This document shows positions 14,575-19,074 of a stretch of 19,074 nucleotides of DNA, piece after piece; positions within the stretch are counted from its first letter, which is position 1; every line of letters starts with the position of its first letter. The DNA lies in NCBI GenBank assembly GCA_019104905.1, contig JAHRXB010000079.1, positions 1 to 19,074 of the forward strand. The letters run 5' to 3'. Below the pieces are notes generated by a model, which had not been told where the DNA came from, did not search any database, and worked only from the letters and a program-made list of their open reading frames with translations. The translations under genes were made by a program, and so were the position numbers. This DNA is from Bdellovibrio sp. (GTDB lineage: Bacteria > Bdellovibrionota > Bdellovibrionia > Bdellovibrionales > Bdellovibrionaceae).

Positions 14575-15544
14575 TATACCTTCTCGCCACGTCATGGAAA
14601 AAATGCGGTCCATGAAACACAAGGGCAGAGTAAATTTGAACAAGATCTGCGCCCATTTGCAATCTTTCAAAGACATCTTCTGGAGTGAGGACGCCGCCAA
14701 CGCTGACTAAAAGCAGGCCTTCCCTTTTTTTGCCTAAGCTTTCAACAGCGATTTTTAGGGCGCGCTGCGAAAGTTCTTTCAGAGGCGCACCCGAGAGGCC
14801 CCCTTCTTCGGGGAAGTGGCAGCCTGGGGGGCGAGATAAGGTCGTGTTGGTTAGCACGAACCCATGGATTCCCAAGCCTTGGCAATGAAGAACTGTTTCT
14901 GCCAGCGCTTCATCTCCCATATCGGGAGAAAGCTTTACTAAAACCGGAGTCGGCTCAAAGTGAGAGACGCGGTCAATGATGGGCCCAAGAAGAGAAGTTA
15001 AATTGTCTTTGTTCTGAAGATCGCGAAGCCCTTTGGTGTTGGGGCTAGAGATATTCACAACATAGGCATCCGCCAACGGGCGAAACTTATCAATCAAAGT
15101 AAGATAGTCTTGAACGGCTTGATTATTGGGTGTGTGACGGTTTTTTCCGATGTTCACAAAAATCGGTGTGCGATAGTTGGGAGCATAAGACATGAGATTA
15201 TAAAAAGTCTCATCAGCGCCTTCACTGGGAAAGCCCATCTTGTTCCACATCGCGTGAAGTTTCAGATCCCGATCCATAATCTTGCCGGGATTGGGGGACT
15301 GAGGAAGGGGAGTGACTGTGCCGATTTCAACAAAGCCACATCCGAGGGACCACCAGTCTTTCAGATTCTCTGCATTCTTGTCGACACCTCCGGCAATTCC
15401 CAGGGGATTTGCGAAGTGAAGATCACGCCAAGAGAAACTTTTCCAGTGCGGAGTTTTTCTTCCGTGAATCAGAGAGTACAGAGGTAAAGCCAGTGAGCTC
15501 AGATCGTGAGCCCACTGGGGTGGTAAAAGAAGCCAAGGTTTCAT
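14561..15544 (-). CDS. pyrD: Dihydroorotate dehydrogenase (quinone), class 2
   Basis: A 327-residue enzyme of de novo pyrimidine synthesis that oxidises dihydroorotate to orotate and passes electrons to membrane quinone. The catalytic and FMN motifs are conserved: FANPLGIAGGVDKNAE, EIGTVTPLPQ, VNIGKNRHTP, NISSPNTKGLRDLQ (Asn164, Ser167 as base, Asn169), TNTTLSRP, GLSGAPL, and GGVLTPEDV with ADLVQIYSALVF. The N-terminal helices and the serine base mark class 2 rather than class 1. The start is fixed by TAATG: the ATG shares one base with the gdh stop codon. It ends inside the mutT-like gene by 14 bases. Confidence 0.97.
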   Translation of the reverse strand: MKPWLLLPPQWAHDLSSLALPLYSLIHGRKTPHWKSFSWRDLHFANPLGIAGGVDKNAENLKDWWSLGCGFVEIGTVTPLPQSPNPGKIMDRDLKLHAMWNKMGFPSEGADETFYNLMSYAPNYRTPIFVNIGKNRHTPNNQAVQDYLTLIDKFRPLADAYVVNISSPNTKGLRDLQNKDNLTSLLGPIIDRVSHFEPTPVLVKLSPDMGDEALAETVLHCQGLGIHGFVLTNTTLSRPPGCHFPEEGGLSGAPLKELSQRALKIAVESLGKKREGLLLVSVGGVLTPEDVFERLQMGADLVQIYSALVFHGPHFFHDVARRYNDGR

Positions 15545-16818
15545 TATCTTGGGTACAAGCCTCTAAGGAGCATAGCTTTCTCAAGACGCTGAATGGAAAC
15601 GGCCATCGCCGCAGATCTCATGTCGACGTTCTTTTCTTTGGAAAGGCTATAACCCTTATCGAAAGCTTTTGTGATGATGCCTTTCAAGCGGCCATTCACT
15701 TCATCTTCGTCCCAGAAGAACGACATGATGTCTTGGACCCACTCGAAATAAGACACGATCACGCCGCCGCCGTTAGCAATAACGTCGGGAGCGATGAACA
15801 CGCCACGCTTGGTAAGGATTTTTGTCGCTGCATTCGTCACAGGTCCGTTTGCACCCTCAACGATGATTTTAGCTTGGATTTTTTCCGCATTGTGCGTGTC
15901 GATTTGGTTTTCAAGAGCACAAGGGAAAAGAGCATCACACTTCACTTCAAGCAATTCTTCATTGCTGATAGGTTGAGCTTTGGGGTAACCCTTCAAGAAT
16001 TTGTGAGCTTTTACGTATTCCATCACTTCAGGAATATCTAGGCCGTCGCCATTGAAGATACCACCAGAAACATCACTGACGGCCACGATGCGAGCACCGC
16101 GCTCATGCGCAAACTTCGCCGCGAAAGAACCCACGTTACCGAAACCTTGAATGGCAACAGACGCGCCTTTCATGGACATGCCACAAACTTCAAAAGCTTT
16201 TTCGGCCACATAGACAACACCAAGGCCTGTGGCATGGTTACGTCCTAAAGATCCACCGATTTCGACAGGTTTTCCGGTCACAACTCCCGGTTGTGCAAAG
16301 CCACCTTGCTCTTGCGAGTAAGTGTCCATGAACCACGCCATGGTTTGTGGGTCTGTGCCCACGTCAGGAGCTGGGATGTCTTTCGTAGGTCCCACGAAAG
16401 GTCCAATTTCCGAAGCATAACGACGAGTCAGATTTTGTTTTTCTGTGCGAGAAAGTTTTGTGGGATCGACGGTGATACCACCTTTAGCTCCACCCAAAGG
16501 AAGACCCAAAACAGAGTTTTTGAAAGTCATCAAAGCGGCCAGACCGACAACCTCAGAGAGATCGACGTTTTGGTGATAACGGATTCCCCCTTTGTAGGGG
16601 CCCAAAGTGGGAGAGTACTGAACACGATATCCCGTGAAAACTTTTACACTGTAATCGTCCATGCGAACAGGAACAGAGACAGTGATACAGCGACGAGGAC
16701 GTTTCAAGCGTTCAAGAACGTTGGGATCGCAGTTGATGATTTTAGAGGCTTCTTCGAGAGTCTGAATGGCATTTCTGAAAAGAGGCCCATCATAAAGGGG
16801 CTCTATCTTGTGTTCCAT
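15544..16818 (-). CDS. gdh: Glutamate dehydrogenase, RocG-like (probably NAD-linked)
   Basis: A 424-residue hexamer-type GDH, the same length as Bacillus RocG, that interconverts glutamate with 2-oxoglutarate and ammonia. Active-site elements are in place: YKGGIRYH (Lys76), MTFKNSVLGLPLGGAKGG (Lys100, Lys112), and DIPAPDVGT (Asp152). The dinucleotide fold has GFGNVG (225-230) followed by VAVSDVSGG. EGANGPVT and APDVIANGGGVIVSYFEW follow as usual. The cofactor is inferred from likeness to RocG only. The start at the ATG 16818 is supported by AAGGAGACACAAATC; the frame extends upstream without support. It is the first gene of the operon gdh-pyrD-mutT-GT-GT, with one base shared with pyrD. Confidence 0.95.
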   Translation of the reverse strand: MEHKIEPLYDGPLFRNAIQTLEEASKIINCDPNVLERLKRPRRCITVSVPVRMDDYSVKVFTGYRVQYSPTLGPYKGGIRYHQNVDLSEVVGLAALMTFKNSVLGLPLGGAKGGITVDPTKLSRTEKQNLTRRYASEIGPFVGPTKDIPAPDVGTDPQTMAWFMDTYSQEQGGFAQPGVVTGKPVEIGGSLGRNHATGLGVVYVAEKAFEVCGMSMKGASVAIQGFGNVGSFAAKFAHERGARIVAVSDVSGGIFNGDGLDIPEVMEYVKAHKFLKGYPKAQPISNEELLEVKCDALFPCALENQIDTHNAEKIQAKIIVEGANGPVTNAATKILTKRGVFIAPDVIANGGGVIVSYFEWVQDIMSFFWDEDEVNGRLKGIITKAFDKGYSLSKEKNVDMRSAAMAVSIQRLEKAMLLRGLYPR

Positions 16819-16850
16819 GATTTGTGTCTCCTTAAGATCACGTATGTACT

Positions 16851-16880
16851 CCGCTTTTCGCGGATTGGACTGGAAAAGTC
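16851..16880. promoter_or_regulatory. Two small inverted repeats in the gdh / hydrolase divergent region
   Basis: CCGC-TTTTC-GCGG (16851-16863) and GACT-GGAAA-AGTC (16868-16880) lie side by side in the roughly 100-base space between the two diverging genes. They could be operator sites shared by both promoters. The arms are only four bases, so chance is a real alternative. Confidence 0.3.
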
Positions 16881-16919
16881 TAATGAAGTAAAAACTCAAA
16901 GTCACTCCGGAAAAAGGTG

Positions 16920-18665
16920 ATGACTCAGTGGTTCTTTTTGACCACAATGAGGCCTATGCTTCGGTCTTGTTTTCTCTCTATCAGTCTTATTTTTCTGACC
17001 TTTCCCGCTATTGCGGTGAGTCCTCAACGAGCCTTTCTGGAACAGTTTAACAGCTCGAGGATCACGTTCCCCTCTGAAGAGTCCCCTCTTATGACTGACA
17101 GCCCGGGGCGTTATCCCGAGCCTCTGAACTTTATCCTAGAGAGCCTTCTTAGCTGGACTCCCCGAGGCGAGGCCAAGCTGATGAGTGCGGCCTGTGCCAA
17201 TGACGTGTGGGCGGATCGCCTGAAGGACAAGCGGGTACAGAGTTCGGCGCAGTTGCAGGGCGCCTTGGTGCAGAAGTATTTCCAAGACTGCCGAGGTGAG
17301 ATTGAGACCGGAGACAACGGATATTTCGCCAATATGAAGGGCATGATGACGATGAAGTATGCACCTCAAGAGCATCCTTTTCTTCGTCGTGTGATCGTGA
17401 ATCTTCCTGGGAACGTCAAACTCAAAGGTCTTTTGGGTTTGAAGGGGGATATGAAGCGTCGCCCTCTGGTGATTTTGCGACTGGGAATTTTTTCGAACGT
17501 TGAAGATTTTAAGCCCGAGCGAGCGTGGCTGATGATGCTCTTTGAACAATCGCCTTTTAATGTGTTGATGCTTGAGAATATGTCGAGTGCCGATTTCATC
17601 GCCAACAACAGTCAGTTCTCATTCGGGGGGTATGATGAGGGCATCCAAAATATTTTAGTCGCGCGTCTTCTCGCGGATCCGTCAGAGCCTTTGTCGCAGT
17701 TGGTGGGAAGCGTGCACATTTTTGGAGTGAGCTTGGGGGGACAGGGCGTGCTGTTTTCGTCTCTTCTTAATAAGTACAACTCGCCAAGGCAGGGGGCCTT
17801 GATTAATAGCTTCACGGCCTTGTGTCCGGTGGTGGACTTGAAGAAAACCATGGAGAGTCTCACTCAAGGGGGCGTGAAGTCGGCTTTTGTGGATTTCTGG
17901 GGGCGTCAGCGTTTGCGCGGGTTGGATCAGAAGATTCCCAGTCTTGTTACGTATGACAGTTTTGCTTTTTTGACGAAGACGATTTCTGAAATTGCTCGCA
18001 CCTATCACGGGGGATTGTCGTATGTGTCGAGTGTGCATCTTCCTCCCGGCATGAGTGATGGGGCTGACTTTTGGGGGCTGAATAACTTTTGGAAGTATTA
18101 TAAACAAGTGGAGCAGCCGGTTTTGATCTATGCCACTCAACAAGATCCGGCCGTTCCGTTCGAGTTGAATTCGCAGCTTTTGCAGAACAAAGAAATCAAG
18201 ATCGACAGCAAAAATATCCGCGTGGTGGACTTGCCTCAAGGGGTGCATTGCACGTTGCCGATTCCCTATGATTGGCACACGTTGACGACTCTTTTTCAGG
18301 CCTACATTCTTTCACATTCTCCAGAGTTCAAGATGACCGAGAACTCTTTGGAGGTGGAATTGAATGATGAGGAATGGAAGGGTTTCTTTGATGCCGGTTC
18401 CAAGGTGCAATTCGAGGTGCAAGAGCCCAGTAAAAAATCAAGTTTTGTGACTGTTGAAATGCGCGTGGAAAATGCGCAGGGAAAAGAAAAGACGATGAAT
18501 CTGAGTTTGCCCTTGTCGCAATTCGACTTCCGTTTTCTCAACCCCGAACTGAGCACGTCAGAGCAAGAGATGATCGTGCGCTGGCTCAACCAAAACCTCC
18601 GAGTCCGTCTCAAAACCCAAAAAGGCATCCCCACCCTCAAAGCCACCTGGCCCACCGCCCTCTAG
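16920..18665 (+). CDS. Exported alpha/beta hydrolase with extra C-terminal domain
   Basis: A 581-residue protein. A signal-peptide core (LRSCFLSISLIFLTFPAIA) occupies about residues 14-32. The alpha/beta-hydrolase triad is visible: the nucleophile elbow GVSLGGQG with Ser271, Asp409 in TQQDPAVPF, and His443 in GVHCTLP. The preceding PLVILRLGIFSN is the strand before the oxyanion region. It may be an esterase, lipase or peptidase; the substrate is not inferable. About 110 residues (470-581) after the fold form a separate, unassigned domain that looks rich in beta strands. The start is uncertain. GTG 16917, ATG 16920, ATG 16947 and ATG 16956 are in frame. I used 16920, though its AAAAGG is too close to be ideal, and the later ones give a more normal signal peptide. 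It diverges from gdh and ends at a strong terminator. Confidence 0.85.
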   Translation: MTQWFFLTTMRPMLRSCFLSISLIFLTFPAIAVSPQRAFLEQFNSSRITFPSEESPLMTDSPGRYPEPLNFILESLLSWTPRGEAKLMSAACANDVWADRLKDKRVQSSAQLQGALVQKYFQDCRGEIETGDNGYFANMKGMMTMKYAPQEHPFLRRVIVNLPGNVKLKGLLGLKGDMKRRPLVILRLGIFSNVEDFKPERAWLMMLFEQSPFNVLMLENMSSADFIANNSQFSFGGYDEGIQNILVARLLADPSEPLSQLVGSVHIFGVSLGGQGVLFSSLLNKYNSPRQGALINSFTALCPVVDLKKTMESLTQGGVKSAFVDFWGRQRLRGLDQKIPSLVTYDSFAFLTKTISEIARTYHGGLSYVSSVHLPPGMSDGADFWGLNNFWKYYKQVEQPVLIYATQQDPAVPFELNSQLLQNKEIKIDSKNIRVVDLPQGVHCTLPIPYDWHTLTTLFQAYILSHSPEFKMTENSLEVELNDEEWKGFFDAGSKVQFEVQEPSKKSSFVTVEMRVENAQGKEKTMNLSLPLSQFDFRFLNPELSTSEQEMIVRWLNQNLRVRLKTQKGIPTLKATWPTAL

Positions 18666-18673
18666 CGAGGGCG

Positions 18674-18693
18674 AAGGTACGCCGTACCTTTTT
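18674..18693 (+). terminator. Rho-independent terminator of the alpha/beta hydrolase gene
   Basis: AAGGTAC-GCC-GTACCTT is a perfect 7-bp stem with a 3-base loop, extended by TTT, 9 bases after the stop codon. It works for the plus strand only, because no T-run follows on the minus side. Confidence 0.8.
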
Positions 18694-18714
18694 GTAGTGC
18701 GGCGCGCGAGGGGG

Positions 18715-19074
18715 CTAGAGCTGCTCTTTGAAGAAGGGGGAGTGTTCGGCCAGTTTTTCCATATAGCCGCGAACATCTTCTTTGGCCTCGTCGGGAAGGC
18801 GGGCAAAGGGAACTACGTGTTCGGTGGGGACGTAGCGGAAGGTGAAATTAATCCGGCGAGTTTCAAAATTGCTGATTTCATTCAGAGGGAAGAGGTGTCC
18901 CTCTTTTTTGTCGACACGCTGAACGCGATGGAAAAGATGTTTTTTAAATTTATCAGAGCCGAAGATCTGCAAGCAGCTATCATCGAGCCATTGTTGAAAA
19001 ACGACGTTGGATTTTGATTCAGTGCCACGGCTAGAGACAAATTGAAAGAGGGCGCGCTCTCCAAAAGAAATAGA
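18715..19074 (-). CDS. Protein of unknown function, C-terminal part, cut by window edge
   Basis: The minus frame is open from the stop (TAG, 18717-18715) to the right edge, giving 119 residues of a longer protein. The start lies outside the window; a TTG inside the frame is not a credible start. The sequence begins with SISFGERALFQFVSSRGTES. It is rich in Phe, Lys and Arg, with RRINFTFRYVP, and ends in a helix (DEAKEDVRGYMEKLAEHSPFFKEQL). I see no family motif. Coding is favoured by the uninterrupted frame and the position just past a terminator, but it is less certain than the other genes. Confidence 0.6.
   Translation of the reverse strand, partial: SISFGERALFQFVSSRGTESKSNVVFQQWLDDSCLQIFGSDKFKKHLFHRVQRVDKKEGHLFPLNEISNFETRRINFTFRYVPTEHVVPFARLPDEAKEDVRGYMEKLAEHSPFFKEQL

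Noticed and set aside
15409..16041. 210-codon plus-strand open frame across the pyrD/gdh junction
   Set aside because: It is antisense to two clearly identified enzymes and shows no protein-family pattern.
16291..16920. 209-codon plus-strand open frame antisense to gdh
   Set aside because: The gdh motifs on the other strand are unambiguous, and this frame reads as random sequence.
17682..18278. 198-codon minus-strand frame inside the alpha/beta hydrolase
   Set aside because: It is rich in His, Arg and Pro, as expected for an antisense shadow, and overlaps the catalytic region of the hydrolase.
1..19074. CRISPR array, tRNA/rRNA gene, insertion sequence or phage element
   Set aside because: No regularly spaced direct repeats, cloverleaf sequences, transposase or phage genes were seen on either strand.

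Overview
The window reads as ordinary chromosome from a Gram-negative bacterium, most probably a member of the Bdellovibrionota (Bdellovibrio-like). This is an inference. The base composition looks moderate by eye. Many small proteins have Sec signals or a single membrane anchor plus a few cysteines and match no family I recognise. They lie among housekeeping genes such as gcvP, a tldD/pmbA pair, epmA, an IHF/HU gene, RocG-like gdh and class 2 pyrD. I see no phage, transposon, CRISPR array, rRNA or tRNA. No gene-free stretch exceeds 300 bases.

Left part (1-5383, all minus strand). The N-terminal 227 codons of gcvP run off the left edge. Next come a membrane-anchored protein of unknown function, a coiled-coil protein with a histone H1-like Lys/Ala tail that starts at GTG and has its own terminator, and a tight operon tldD-pmbA-DUF4286. 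The transcription order of that operon is tldD first.

Middle (5624-11304, all plus strand). A 79-residue exported protein is followed by epmA, the lysine ligase that modifies elongation factor P, which here carries an extra N-terminal domain of about 90 residues. Then come four exported or anchored proteins. The first, a candidate papain-like cysteine hydrolase, overlaps the second, an anchored protein, by 8 bases. The third joins a CsgG/FlgO-like segment to an FGE/DUF1566-like segment. The fourth is a small protein 10 bases downstream of the third.

Right part (11322-16818, minus strand). An IHF-beta-like gene lies downstream of an operon read gdh - pyrD - mutT-like - glycosyltransferase - glycosyltransferase. 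The first three junctions overlap by 1, 14 and 13 bases, so translation is probably coupled. This ties glutamate and pyrimidine metabolism to nucleotide-pool cleaning and to two envelope-type sugar transferases.

Right end. A secreted alpha/beta hydrolase (16920-18665, plus) diverges from gdh and ends at a clean terminator. The C-terminal 119 codons of an unknown protein (minus strand) run off the right edge.

No complete novel defence or mobile system is visible. The best leads are the exported cluster 7232-11304, the domain-extended EpmA, the H1-tailed coiled-coil protein, and the mixed metabolic/glycosyltransferase operon.
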